Positions 1-8,671 of a stretch of 64,000 nucleotides of DNA are shown here, piece by piece (the first letter of the stretch is position 1; every line of letters starts with the position of its first letter). Both the position numbers and the translations under genes were made by a program. The stretch is from Bacteroidota bacterium (GTDB lineage Bacteria; Bacteroidota; Bacteroidia; Chitinophagales; Chitinophagaceae): contig SYIK01000001.1 in assembly GCA_005798905.1 (NCBI GenBank), forward strand, positions 1-64,000, read 5' to 3'. Below the pieces are notes generated by a model. The model saw only the letters and a program-made list of their open reading frames with translations. It was not told the DNA's origin and searched no databases.

Positions 1-49
1 TAAATGGAATTGTAATAAATTACTATTTTTTATTTTAGTACTCCAATAT

Positions 50-81
50 ATTGGGTATGTTTCATACCTAAATTGGGTATG
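50..81. repeat. Short direct and inverted repeats ATTGGGTATG near the left edge
   Basis: ATTGGGTATG occurs at 50-59 and again at 72-81 (22-nt period). The first copy also forms a small palindrome, GGTATG-TTT-CATACC (54-68). They lie just left of the tRNA fragment, where arm-type integrase binding sites would sit inside an integrated element. That role is inference; no integrase gene is in the window. Confidence 0.35.
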
Positions 82-120
82 AATGAGTATTTAATACTTA
101 TAACACATTGATTTTTAATG

Positions 121-145
121 TCGTTCGAATCCTGTCTTCCCGACG
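121..145 (+). other. 3' fragment of a tRNA-Pro-like gene, probable attachment-site scar
   Basis: The stretch contains TTCGAAT (T-loop, 124-130) followed by CCTGT and CTTCCCGA, the layout of a tRNA T-loop, 3' T-stem, 3' acceptor strand and discriminator base. An acceptor ending CTTCCCG implies a tRNA starting CGGGAAG, which is typical of bacterial tRNA-Pro. The 5' half of the T-stem would have to be ACAGG, but the bases before the loop are TGTCG and do not pair, and nothing upstream forms the other arms. So this is a fragment, not a working gene. Such 3' ends are the usual crossover sites of tyrosine-recombinase elements; the chromosomal tRNA terminator still follows at 159-203. The tRNA identity and att role are inferred. 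Confidence 0.55.
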
Positions 146-158
146 AAGGAAAAAAACA

Positions 159-203
159 CCTCTACAAATCGTTGTAAATCAATGAATTTTGTAGGGGTTT
201 TTT
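159..203 (+). terminator. Hairpin terminator after the tRNA fragment
   Basis: Ten-base stem CCTCTACAAA (159-168) pairs with TTTGTAGGGG (188-197) with one G-T wobble, 19-nt loop, followed by a T run to 203 and preceded by an A run. This is a rho-independent terminator readable in both directions. Its place right after the tRNA-like end suggests it was the native terminator of that tRNA gene. Confidence 0.75.
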
Positions 204-209
204 CTTTAA

Positions 210-457
210 TATGAAAACACACCCAATACCACACCTTTTTCAGGTTTTTTTTGTAGTTTTAGATATACATAATCTAACTATATGGGTATATCATTAATTA
301 TAGTAAAATCAGATTTGGACTTCCTAAATAAAACTAGAGAGTAAGTTAAGCATATTTTTAACTAAATAACTTAACAAAATGAAACAAGTGTACAAATTAT
401 ATATAATTATAACTGCCCCGCTAATGCAGGGCAGTTATAATTACAACCTATCTTTTA
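210..457. other. Non-coding AT-rich stretch downstream of the sus operon
   Basis: No credible gene. A 28-codon frame starting at 379 overlaps the hairpin at 404-443 and has no family features. Apart from that hairpin nothing else could be supported. Confidence 0.5.
404..443 (-). terminator. Strong inverted repeat ending the sus operon
   Basis: Fifteen perfectly paired bases: TAATTATAACTGCCC (404-418) against GGGCAGTTATAATTA (429-443), 10-nt loop. It lies 15 nt past the stop of the SusF-like gene, the last gene of the minus-strand operon. The trailing strand is AT-rich, not a pure T run, so termination efficiency is uncertain. Confidence 0.65.
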
Positions 458-2215
458 TTAATTAATAGTTACAGTTTGTGTTTTCTCATTCAATGTAATT
501 GTATAGCTTCCTGCAACACTTGGTGTACTAAAATTACTTCCTCCTTCCCATTTAATCTTTCTTGTGTTAGGCGTTCCGCTTGCACCATTATCCTCGTAGT
601 CAAATGCCCCCCACGAATTTCCTGCTAAAAATTTAATTTCTTCATTAGCATCCAATAAAAGTGTAAGTGTCCAAACTCCATTTCCTGCATAAGTCATTTG
701 CGGACTACCTGCCGGATCCCAATTTGGTACTCCAGTCATTCCATTACCTACCACTCTCATTTGTGTAGCTCCACTCATTTCATATTTAATATTGTTCACA
801 TCACGACCATCCCAAATTACTCTGTAACGGCCCGCTGTTGCAATATCTGGCATATTTGCACCATTAACTTCCAATGTGCTTCCGCTTCCTCCATTTGCAC
901 CATAAGATCTTACATTCATTGCAGAAATATCTCCATTATTCCAATCGTTATGGTCAATCAATTTCCAGCCACCAGTAGAAAAATCAGTTAGGCCAACAAA
1001 CAAGTTTGTTGCAGAATTTCCAAGTGCATAGTTAGGGAAAGAACTTGAAGGACTCCACCCAGCACCAGTTGCGCCACCAACAAATCCCATTCTTCCTTCT
1101 CTTATGTCATACTTCATATTAACTCTGTCAATTGAAATACGATAAAACCCTGAAGTTGGAACAGAAAAATTTGCACCGCCTGCTGATAAATTTCCACCAG
1201 AACCGCCATAATTGATATCCCATGAACGGCCCTGTGTAACTTTAAACTCAGAGTTTGCAGGCAAATAAATATACATGTAGTACAACTTGTTTAATGCAGC
1301 TGGCCTCATATCGCGAATGAATTCTGGAGCTGTACCAGGATCCCAATTATTACCGTTTCCTGTTGCAGCTTGATAACCACCCGGCATGTAAAATCGAAGA
1401 ATAGGAACATAACTTGATATAGTTACATTAACCACATTTGAATAAGATATTGCACCTTGTGCAGTAGTTGCTTTTACTCTGTACTCCACTTTACCAACAT
1501 TACCTCCGGGCACTCCCGAAAACAAAGCAGATTCGTTCATTTCAAACTGAGTCAATGACTTTGTAAATACATTTGTTCCAACTGGTATTTCTATTGGAGC
1601 AACAAAGTTTTTTGAAGTAGAATCATACTGAATTGTATAAGTTACATTTCCTGTGTATCCGTTAAATGCAGTACTCCAATTAAATGTATTAGATAAATTT
1701 GAAGAAGTAGCTAATGCACAGTTAACTGAAGTTTGTGTACTTGTTAAAACTGAAGGATCGTTGTATGGAGTTACTGTTACTTTTACAACATTAGAAAGAT
1801 ATCTTTCGTTGTTATTGCCATAAGAAGAAGTTACTCTTACATCAAGGGCATAAGGAACGCCCAACGAAAATCCATAATTAAGCAAAATAGCGTTTAATTC
1901 TTTTCCTGTAAGTGTTGTAGAAAGACTTCCGGTTACAATCTTGGTTGATTCTTTAGCAAAATTTCTTCCAGTAGAATCTATTTCCAAAATGAATTTATAC
2001 AAGCTTGAGTCTTGCGCGTATTTAGGACTTGTCCACGAAAAAGCAATAACATTTGTTATTGAATCTGCTGGCGTTGCAACTACTGCAGTTTTAGATGCAG
2101 TAAGTGTAACAGCCGTGCCATTTTCATGGTATGTCAAGTCTTGTACTTTTGTACAAGCAGTAATAATAAATACTGAAAAAATAACCAGTGAAATAAGTTT
2201 ATAAATAGTTTTCAT
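458..2215 (-). CDS. SusF-like outer-membrane starch-binding lipoprotein
   Basis: A 585-aa surface lipoprotein expected to hold starch near the SusCD transporter. The signal peptide ends in the lipobox-like IITAC, so Cys21 would be acylated. Residues ~25-150 and ~151-270 are two copies of the Ig-like SusE/SusF N-terminal domain; each has a YxxQ/LEID-type strand and ends in SNVV(K/N)VT. From ~270 there are three tandem ~100-residue carbohydrate-binding-like modules (about 270-375, 376-485, 486-585), with GxxxWDP or WD/WG aromatic platforms. Bacteroides SusF also carries three such modules. The gene is last in the susCDEF run, 23 nt after susE. The family is clear from domain layout and position; ligand preference is inferred. 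Confidence 0.85.
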   Translation of the reverse strand: MKTIYKLISLVIFSVFIITACTKVQDLTYHENGTAVTLTASKTAVVATPADSITNVIAFSWTSPKYAQDSSLYKFILEIDSTGRNFAKESTKIVTGSLSTTLTGKELNAILLNYGFSLGVPYALDVRVTSSYGNNNERYLSNVVKVTVTPYNDPSVLTSTQTSVNCALATSSNLSNTFNWSTAFNGYTGNVTYTIQYDSTSKNFVAPIEIPVGTNVFTKSLTQFEMNESALFSGVPGGNVGKVEYRVKATTAQGAISYSNVVNVTISSYVPILRFYMPGGYQAATGNGNNWDPGTAPEFIRDMRPAALNKLYYMYIYLPANSEFKVTQGRSWDINYGGSGGNLSAGGANFSVPTSGFYRISIDRVNMKYDIREGRMGFVGGATGAGWSPSSSFPNYALGNSATNLFVGLTDFSTGGWKLIDHNDWNNGDISAMNVRSYGANGGSGSTLEVNGANMPDIATAGRYRVIWDGRDVNNIKYEMSGATQMRVVGNGMTGVPNWDPAGSPQMTYAGNGVWTLTLLLDANEEIKFLAGNSWGAFDYEDNGASGTPNTRKIKWEGGSNFSTPSVAGSYTITLNEKTQTVTIN

Positions 2216-2238
2216 TTTCTGTGTTTTAATTGTACTGA

Positions 2239-3090
2239 CTATTGTACGGTTAATTTATACTTACCAGTTTGAAAGTTTACTTCAATCTTATACAATCCGG
2301 CGCCAGGTGATGCAAACTGCGGATCAGCATCTCTTTTTTCAAAATCACCAGAGAATGCTTCGCCTGCTACCATTGCATGATATTGAGAACCCCAAGCTCC
2401 TTGAACTTGAATTAATTTATACCCTCCGCCAGAAACAAAAGGAATAATCAACTGATAATGCAGTAAGTCAATTCTTGTAAACTTATGATTTGTAAGTTGA
2501 GCACCTGTTAGTGGATTATTCCAATTAGGAGAACCAAAACAATCTCCAATTACCCATAAACCAGCATCCAAATAACCACCTGCTTCCGTGCCCGGAGGTT
2601 CAACTGCAAAATCAAGATAAGGAGTCATCTTTATTTTCAAAACATTTGAATAAAGTGGAACAGTATTATTAATAAGCATTGCTTTTATTCTTATTTCAAC
2701 ATTATACTGAACACCAGCATTCAATTCCATTTTTCCCAAAAAAGTATTTATATCTTTTACGGTCATTGAGATGGAAAGATCTTTTGGTATCGATTTTTCC
2801 TGCATGTTAGAACTGGTAAAATTTTTACCTGTAGTATCAATTTGAAGAATGTAATTAACATCTTGTGAACTGACACCATTATTGAACTTATAATTTGGAT
2901 TTGTCCAATTGAATACTACGGCAACATTATTTTTATTTTCCTTTTTCAAAATCAACGCAGCAGTTGACGAAGCAGAAAGAACAGGAGCTGTTCCTCCTTC
3001 GAATAAAACTTGGTTTTCATCTTTTTTACAAGATGAAAAAACCAATGCAAAAAGGAAAGTTCCCGAAATCAGTTTTACTATATTTTTCAT
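2239..3090 (-). CDS. SusE-like outer-membrane starch-binding lipoprotein
   Basis: A ~283-aa lipoprotein. The signal peptide ends FSSC and the cysteine is followed by KKDE, a charged stretch resembling the Bacteroidota surface-lipoprotein export signal, so it is probably exposed on the cell surface. The Ig-like SusE domain spans roughly 30-165. A single carbohydrate-binding-like module follows (about 170-283), with aromatic and Gly-rich strands (LWVIGDCFGSPNW, GGGYKLIQVQ). It is shorter than Bacteroides SusE, which has two such modules. An ATG at 3099 would add three residues; the ATG at 3090 (MKNIVKL) gives a typical signal peptide. It lies 27 nt after susD and is co-transcribed with it. Confidence 0.82.
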   Translation of the reverse strand: MKNIVKLISGTFLFALVFSSCKKDENQVLFEGGTAPVLSASSTAALILKKENKNNVAVVFNWTNPNYKFNNGVSSQDVNYILQIDTTGKNFTSSNMQEKSIPKDLSISMTVKDINTFLGKMELNAGVQYNVEIRIKAMLINNTVPLYSNVLKIKMTPYLDFAVEPPGTEAGGYLDAGLWVIGDCFGSPNWNNPLTGAQLTNHKFTRIDLLHYQLIIPFVSGGGYKLIQVQGAWGSQYHAMVAGEAFSGDFEKRDADPQFASPGAGLYKIEVNFQTGKYKLTVQ

Positions 3091-3117
3091 ATCAAGCATT
3101 TTAAAAATTGATTTAGA

Positions 3118-4725
3118 TTAATATCCTGTGTTTTGAGATAAGTTTGGATTTGCTGTTCTGTTTGCAGCTGGTATTGGAAAAATATTATACTTACTATCAA
3201 CAGAAGTTCCAGATGCAACACCACCTTTCCATGGCCATAAATAAGTTCCTGATGTTAACAACCCATATCTGATTAGGTCAGTTCTACGATGGCCTTCCCA
3301 ATACAATTCTCTTCCTCTTTCAGCAAGTATAAATGGTAGATCCAATTGCCCTGCAGAAATATTCCCACTTGCATTGCCATGTGCTCTTGTTCTTATAAGA
3401 TTTATGTAGTTTAATGCAGTTGCTGCATCACCGCCAGTTCCACCTCGTAGTACTGCTTCTGCATAAATTAAATACATTTCTGATAAACGAAATACTGGGA
3501 AATCAACATCAGAAAAAGTTCTATTGGCGTCAGAAACCGAGCCACCATCCGAACGGATATTTCTAAATTTATTTACATGAAGTCCGTTACCGAAATTGCT
3601 AACATCATTGATTGCAATTTGTGCAGTGCTTGTACCAAAAGCACTTGTGGTGAACATTGCTCTTTTATCAGTACCCCCAGTTAAATCTGCGAATAGATCA
3701 GCTAACCCTTTTGTTGCTCTGTATCCAAACCAACCACCACCAACTCCAAATTCTGCAAAATCGGCACCTGCAGCAGCATGAACCATAAATGTAGTATTCC
3801 CATAAGCTTGTGTACGAAGGCCATCACAATTGATGGCAAACATAAATTCGTCTTTACGCTTGTCATTATCAGCCATAAACAATTGGCCATAATTTGAATG
3901 CAACGAATAACCAGCAGCTATTACTTTTTTTGCATAAGTAACAGCTTCCGTATTTTTTTCTGTTCCGATATAAGTTTTTGCATTTAAGTAAAGTCGTGCA
4001 AGTAAAGCCCATGCAGCACCCTGATCAACTCTACCGTATTCAATAGTTTTTACAGTTGCTAATTCTGTATCAATTGCTTTTAGTTCACTTTCAATGTAGG
4101 CAAATAATTCAACTTTACTTTTTTCACCAGGCAAATCAGTTCCAATCAAATTTGATTCATCAATAAAAGTTGACTTACCAAATAAATCCAACATTACCCA
4201 ATAATTAAATGCGCGAAGAAAACGAGTTTCAGCTCTTGATTTATTTATATCAATAGCATCGTTACCTGTAATATTTCTTGAAGCCAGTTTCTCTGCTGTT
4301 GATTCCCGCAAGTATTCATTTATAAGTGTGATATTATAAATTGGTCGTGCATAAATTCCTTTCAAAAAAGGATCAGCACTCGTCCATTTCATATTGTGAA
4401 AATCTTTAATTGTCTGGTCATTCCATGCACAAACGGCTTCATCAGTTGGTAATTCCTGGCAATTAAAAAACATTCTAATAAACGCTACTTGAGAACCTTC
4501 GTCAAGTCCACCAGCTATATCTGGTTGCCCTGCAGGTCCTGCATTACCAGTAATAGACAGTCCTCCGTATATTTTTGCTAATACACTTTTATAACCGGCT
4601 GCGGTTGAAAAAGTTTTTTCTGGAGTAAGTTCATTTACAGGAAATAAATCCAGTTTCTTGGCACAAGATGTTACAGCTACTATAACAAATGCCAGAAAAA
4701 ATATTTTAATCGTTTTGCTTTTCAT
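3118..4725 (-). CDS. susD: SusD/RagB family nutrient-binding lipoprotein
   Basis: A 535-aa surface lipoprotein that acts as the lid of the SusC channel and captures oligosaccharides. The signal peptide MKSKTIKIFFLAF ends in VTSC. The protein has the SusD layout: N-terminal helical TPR-like part with RAETRFLRAFNYW and AARLYLNAKTY, and a C-terminal RagB part with FPVFRLSEMYLIYAEA, TALNYINLIRTRA and ILAERGRELYWEGHRRTDLIRYG, all diagnostic. The open frame extends upstream to 4758 into susC, but the ATG at 4725 begins the signal peptide and leaves a 22-nt gap to the susC stop. The starch substrate is inferred from the neighbouring amylases. Confidence 0.93.
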   Translation of the reverse strand: MKSKTIKIFFLAFVIVAVTSCAKKLDLFPVNELTPEKTFSTAAGYKSVLAKIYGGLSITGNAGPAGQPDIAGGLDEGSQVAFIRMFFNCQELPTDEAVCAWNDQTIKDFHNMKWTSADPFLKGIYARPIYNITLINEYLRESTAEKLASRNITGNDAIDINKSRAETRFLRAFNYWVMLDLFGKSTFIDESNLIGTDLPGEKSKVELFAYIESELKAIDTELATVKTIEYGRVDQGAAWALLARLYLNAKTYIGTEKNTEAVTYAKKVIAAGYSLHSNYGQLFMADNDKRKDEFMFAINCDGLRTQAYGNTTFMVHAAAGADFAEFGVGGGWFGYRATKGLADLFADLTGGTDKRAMFTTSAFGTSTAQIAINDVSNFGNGLHVNKFRNIRSDGGSVSDANRTFSDVDFPVFRLSEMYLIYAEAVLRGGTGGDAATALNYINLIRTRAHGNASGNISAGQLDLPFILAERGRELYWEGHRRTDLIRYGLLTSGTYLWPWKGGVASGTSVDSKYNIFPIPAANRTANPNLSQNTGY

Positions 4726-4747
4726 ATAACTTAATCGTTTAAATAAA

Positions 4748-7700
4748 TTAAAAATCAAGATTTACACCTAATGAATAAACTCTTGGGCGTGGATAAATAA
4801 TATTATCAACCCCAGTACTGTTTGCATTTTCAGGATCTAACCCACTGTATTTAGTGAGTACAAAAACATTTTGCACACTGGCAGCAATTCTAAGTAATGC
4901 TTTATTATTCCAAACACTGCCAAAATTATACCCAAGGTTAATGTTGTCTAACCGAAAATAGGATGCATTCTCAATGTAATAATCGGACAAGTAACGATTA
5001 TTGGTAAATCCTGTTTCCCTATAGCTTGCCGATGGATTTCTAATAAAATTAAGAGGGTCATTTACGTTACGTAAAGAGCCGTTAGCAGAAGCAAAATTGT
5101 TATATAAATATTGACCAAATGCGCCATGTCCCGCTAGCCCAATGTTGAATTTTTTGTAGCTCACTTGAGTACTAAAGCCAACTAAAACATCTGGTGAAGG
5201 ACTTTTATATAAATATCTATCTGCATCATCAATACTTCCATCTCTGTTTATGTCATCGTACAAACCATCAATCGGTTTTTTTGTAACATTATCATACACT
5301 TGCTTGTAAACAAAATAAGAATATGGCGCATATCCAACTGCAAATTTGCCGATATTATTTCCTGTTCCTCCACTGATTCCGCTTACATCAACCCCTTTGA
5401 AATTAGGATCGGGTTGTTTTAACAGGTTTGTAATTTCTGTTTTATTATAAGTGTAATTGAATCCTAAATCCCAAGTAATGCCATTTGTTTTTACCGGTGT
5501 AGTATTTACTGTTAACTCAACACCAGTATTTTCCATATTACCAACATTGGTTAATAAAGTAATATCAAAATTAGAACCGGGTGCTACAGGAATTACACTC
5601 AATAAATCTTTTGTTTCTTTCTTATATAAATCAACTGAACCAGAAATTCGATTATTAAAAAATCCAAAATCTAAGGCAATATTTGAAGTTGTTGTTGTTT
5701 CCCATTTTATTTTCGAATCATATGCAGCTGGACGAAGGAAACTGTAGAATGTATTTCCAAATTGGTATTGTGCGGTATTGGTACTTTGTGCATACCTTGG
5801 TAAGTAAGGATAATAAGAAATTCCATCTTGCTGACCAGTAATACCCCATCCTACCCTTAATTTCAATTCAGAAACATAATTTGTGTTTACAAAAAATTCA
5901 TCTTTCAGTTTCCAGGCTGCTGCTACAGCAGGAAAATAACCCACTCGATTATCTGGAGAAAATTTTGAACTAGCATCACGACGAACAGATGCTGTAACTA
6001 AATATTTATTATCAAATGTAAAGTTTACTCTTCCAATATATGATTCAAGTCGAAATTGTGGTTTATCTGTAAGAAACGTTGGTTCTGAACCTGCAATTGT
6101 ATCTTTTTTAGATGGATTATTAGAATCTGTTATTCTTCTATAACTCAAAGATGGGAAATTAGATACTTCAGTATAAAAATCCTGATAACTGTGCCCAACT
6201 AACACATCCACTTTACTATTAATATCTTTTAATTCTTTAGAATAAAATAAGAATACATCAGCCAAGTAGTTTTTCTTTTTTTGTTCATAGTGTGTCTTTC
6301 TTCCTCCAGTATTGTAATTGGTAACAGAAGTAGAGTCAATATTGTCATTACCACTTCCACTTGAATTATCCATACCGAAATTTAACATTACATGCAAATC
6401 TGGGAAAAAATGAAATTTATAATCCAATTTTAAGCTCCCGATTAACCGACTTACATTAGATTGATTATCTCTAATTTTTAATAACCCAAGAGGATTCGGC
6501 TGAGAAGATCCTCCATTTGTTCCAATAGGAAGTCCATCTGACGGTCTCAACCACTCAAAATAGCCGCCATATTTATTTGACGTATTGATTGCTTGAGTAG
6601 GATCGAAGCCTGCTGCAGACCCAACTGCTCCTTCATTGGCAAATTGATTCGCTGTAGCACTATATTTCAACGAAAGGTTTACAGCTAAATGATCTGTTAA
6701 AAACTTAGGTGATAAATTAAGTGACGTCGACAATCGATTGAATTCATCTGTTTTCAAAATTCCAGATTGATTATAATAACCAAGTGATGCACGAAAAGGA
6801 AGCTTACTCATCAAGGTTCCGCTTGCACTGATTGAATTATCGAAGCCAACTGAAGTTTGGTAAATTTCTTTTTGCCAATCTGTATTTGCTGTACCCAATA
6901 AATTTTTATACGTATTATTTCCTGTAGCAGTAGCATTGGCATTAACAATTGCTCTAATTTCATCGGCAGATAACACTTCTACAAAATCTGTTACTTTACC
7001 CATCGATACCATGGTATTATAATTAAATTTCACATGGCCATCGGTTCCCTTTTTAGTGGTAATAATAATTACACCATTTGAAGCTCTGGAGCCATACAAG
7101 GCTGTAGCTGATGCGTCTTTCAATACACTTATTGATTCTATATCATTTGGATTAATAGTATTTAATAAGTTGCCCGAACCAGCAATTCCATTACCTTCTA
7201 CTGGTACACCATCAATTACAATCAAAGGATCATTACTTGCATTTAGTGAAGCTCCACCGCGGATACGCATTTTACTTCCACCTCCTGCCGATCCTCCTCC
7301 TGATGTTATTTGTAACCCAGCTACTTTACCTTGCAATAATTGTTCGGAAGAAGCAATATTACCTTTTTGAAAATTTTTAGATGAAATCGAAGTTACCGAT
7401 CCTGTTAGATCTCCTCTTCTTCTTGTTCCGTAAGAAACTACTACAACTTCTCCGAGAGATGCATTGTTGTCAACCATTGAAACTTCAATAGATGATTTAC
7501 CATTTATAGAAATTTCCTGCGTAGCATAACCAACATAAGAAACAACAAGAGTTACCACAGAGTTATCAACAGTTAAAACAAACAATCCATCAGTATCGGT
7601 CTGTGTGCCACTACTACTACCTTTTGCAGCTACTGAAACGCCCTGAAGAACAGACCCGTTTTTTAAATCACTAACTTTTCCTGTTACAACTTTAGTTTGA

Positions 7701-7771
7701 GCTAAAGCAACATGTGCAACAAGCAGCAGATTAATAAATCCAGCGGCTTTAATTAATTTTTGGAAATACAT
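4748..7771 (-). CDS. susC: SusC/RagA TonB-linked outer-membrane transporter
   Basis: A 1007-aa TonB-dependent receptor that imports glycans bound by SusD. Residues 1-24 are a signal peptide. About 28-110 is a carboxypeptidase-like domain (VTGKVSDLKNG to VSYVGYATQEI). The plug follows at about 113-240, with GEVVVVSYGT, QLLQGKVAGLQI, DPLIVIDGVPV, LKDASATALYGSRASNGVI. The rest is a ~22-strand barrel ending in the aromatic F (LGVNLDF). Length and motifs are typical of the family. A promoter-like pair lies at 7827-7857, and the gene is first of the susCDEF run. The oligosaccharide imported is probably maltodextrin, judging by the adjacent GH13 and GH97 enzymes. Confidence 0.95.
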   Translation of the reverse strand: MYFQKLIKAAGFINLLLVAHVALAQTKVVTGKVSDLKNGSVLQGVSVAAKGSSSGTQTDTDGLFVLTVDNSVVTLVVSYVGYATQEISINGKSSIEVSMVDNNASLGEVVVVSYGTRRRGDLTGSVTSISSKNFQKGNIASSEQLLQGKVAGLQITSGGGSAGGGSKMRIRGGASLNASNDPLIVIDGVPVEGNGIAGSGNLLNTINPNDIESISVLKDASATALYGSRASNGVIIITTKKGTDGHVKFNYNTMVSMGKVTDFVEVLSADEIRAIVNANATATGNNTYKNLLGTANTDWQKEIYQTSVGFDNSISASGTLMSKLPFRASLGYYNQSGILKTDEFNRLSTSLNLSPKFLTDHLAVNLSLKYSATANQFANEGAVGSAAGFDPTQAINTSNKYGGYFEWLRPSDGLPIGTNGGSSQPNPLGLLKIRDNQSNVSRLIGSLKLDYKFHFFPDLHVMLNFGMDNSSGSGNDNIDSTSVTNYNTGGRKTHYEQKKKNYLADVFLFYSKELKDINSKVDVLVGHSYQDFYTEVSNFPSLSYRRITDSNNPSKKDTIAGSEPTFLTDKPQFRLESYIGRVNFTFDNKYLVTASVRRDASSKFSPDNRVGYFPAVAAAWKLKDEFFVNTNYVSELKLRVGWGITGQQDGISYYPYLPRYAQSTNTAQYQFGNTFYSFLRPAAYDSKIKWETTTTSNIALDFGFFNNRISGSVDLYKKETKDLLSVIPVAPGSNFDITLLTNVGNMENTGVELTVNTTPVKTNGITWDLGFNYTYNKTEITNLLKQPDPNFKGVDVSGISGGTGNNIGKFAVGYAPYSYFVYKQVYDNVTKKPIDGLYDDINRDGSIDDADRYLYKSPSPDVLVGFSTQVSYKKFNIGLAGHGAFGQYLYNNFASANGSLRNVNDPLNFIRNPSASYRETGFTNNRYLSDYYIENASYFRLDNINLGYNFGSVWNNKALLRIAASVQNVFVLTKYSGLDPENANSTGVDNIIYPRPRVYSLGVNLDF

Positions 7772-7826
7772 AAGTAATCATTAAATGTTTAGCAATCAAT
7801 TTTCAAATTCGATTTTGTTTAAATAA

Positions 7827-7857
7827 CAAAAATATAAATGTGTATTAAGAACACAAT
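7827..7857 (-). promoter_or_regulatory. Predicted Bacteroidota-type promoter of susC
   Basis: On the minus strand TATTTTTG (7827-7834) matches the -7 consensus TAnnTTTG. ATTG at 7854-7857 is three of four bases of the -33 TTTG, 19 nt away. The predicted transcript starts near 7820, giving a leader of about 50 nt before susC. Confidence 0.5.
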
Positions 7858-7944
7858 GTTAACATAATTTTAATCCCCTCCAAATTTTATTTTCCATTCA
7901 GATATTTTTCGATTAAACATAGAAATTTTATTTTGTTCAAATAA

Positions 7945-8658
7945 TCAATTATGTTTTGAAGTTTTTTTCTTTTTGAATTCTGGCTTTAATTTATATAGCT
8001 TTCCAGGACGATGGGATACATCAACTTCTTTTTCATTTATATCAATAAGTGAGTCATTAATAGATATTTTTTTTCTAAAATTTCGACGATCAAGTTGAAC
8101 CCCAAGAATAGCTTCATATAATTTTTGCAATTCTCTCAAAGAAAATTTTTCTGGTAAAAGATTATAAATTACCGGATGCTCAATTACCTTTTGTTGTAAA
8201 CGTCTAAGACAAGCATCTAAAATCAAATTATGATCGAAAGCCATTTTTTTAACCTTTCTAACTGGATGCCAGTCCAATTCATTGTGGCTGAGCTTTAGTT
8301 TGTGATGCTTTATATCAATAAGAGAATAATAAGCAATAGTAATTACACGGCCCGATGGATGGCGATCAACACTGCCAAATGACTGTACTTGCTCCATATA
8401 CACATCATCCATACCCGTTCTTTCTTTTAATACTCTTTTAGAAGCAGACTCAAGATCTTCGTCTAGCTTTACCAAATCTCCAAGTAATGAATACTTCCCT
8501 TCAAATTCTTTCATATCAGATTTTATCAAGAGAACTTTTAATTCTTTTTCAACATAACCAAAAATTACACAGTCAACCGAAATTGCTATTTTAAAATAAT
8601 CAAGATGGCTTTGTTTTTCTATTTCTGCGGTCTTCAAACGTATTTTTTTTTCTCTCAT
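7945..8658 (-). CDS. NUDIX-domain winged-helix transcriptional regulator
   Basis: A 237-aa protein of the NrtR/AraR-like family: N-terminal NUDIX fold (about 22-150) for ligand sensing and a C-terminal winged helix (about 160-225; LPEKFSLRELQKLYEAI, RRNFRKKI) for DNA binding. The Nudix box at residues 60-82 is degenerate: the expected REUxEExG reads RVLKERTG, so the catalytic glutamate pair is broken and hydrolysis is unlikely. The family includes the arabinose regulator of Bacteroides thetaiotaomicron. Here it sits 13 nt downstream of a secreted amylase and directly ahead of susC, which suggests it controls the starch locus, in place of the SusR hybrid sensor of Bacteroides. The effector is unknown. 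Confidence 0.85.
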   Translation of the reverse strand: MREKKIRLKTAEIEKQSHLDYFKIAISVDCVIFGYVEKELKVLLIKSDMKEFEGKYSLLGDLVKLDEDLESASKRVLKERTGMDDVYMEQVQSFGSVDRHPSGRVITIAYYSLIDIKHHKLKLSHNELDWHPVRKVKKMAFDHNLILDACLRRLQQKVIEHPVIYNLLPEKFSLRELQKLYEAILGVQLDRRNFRKKISINDSLIDINEKEVDVSHRPGKLYKLKPEFKKKKTSKHN

Positions 8659-8671
8659 TAATAACTAATTT

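Noticed and set aside
379-465. 28-codon open frame (MKQVYKLYIII...) left of the SusF-like gene
   Set aside because: It reads through the terminator hairpin and into the last codons of the SusF-like gene on the other strand; the likeness to that gene's signal peptide is probably chance.
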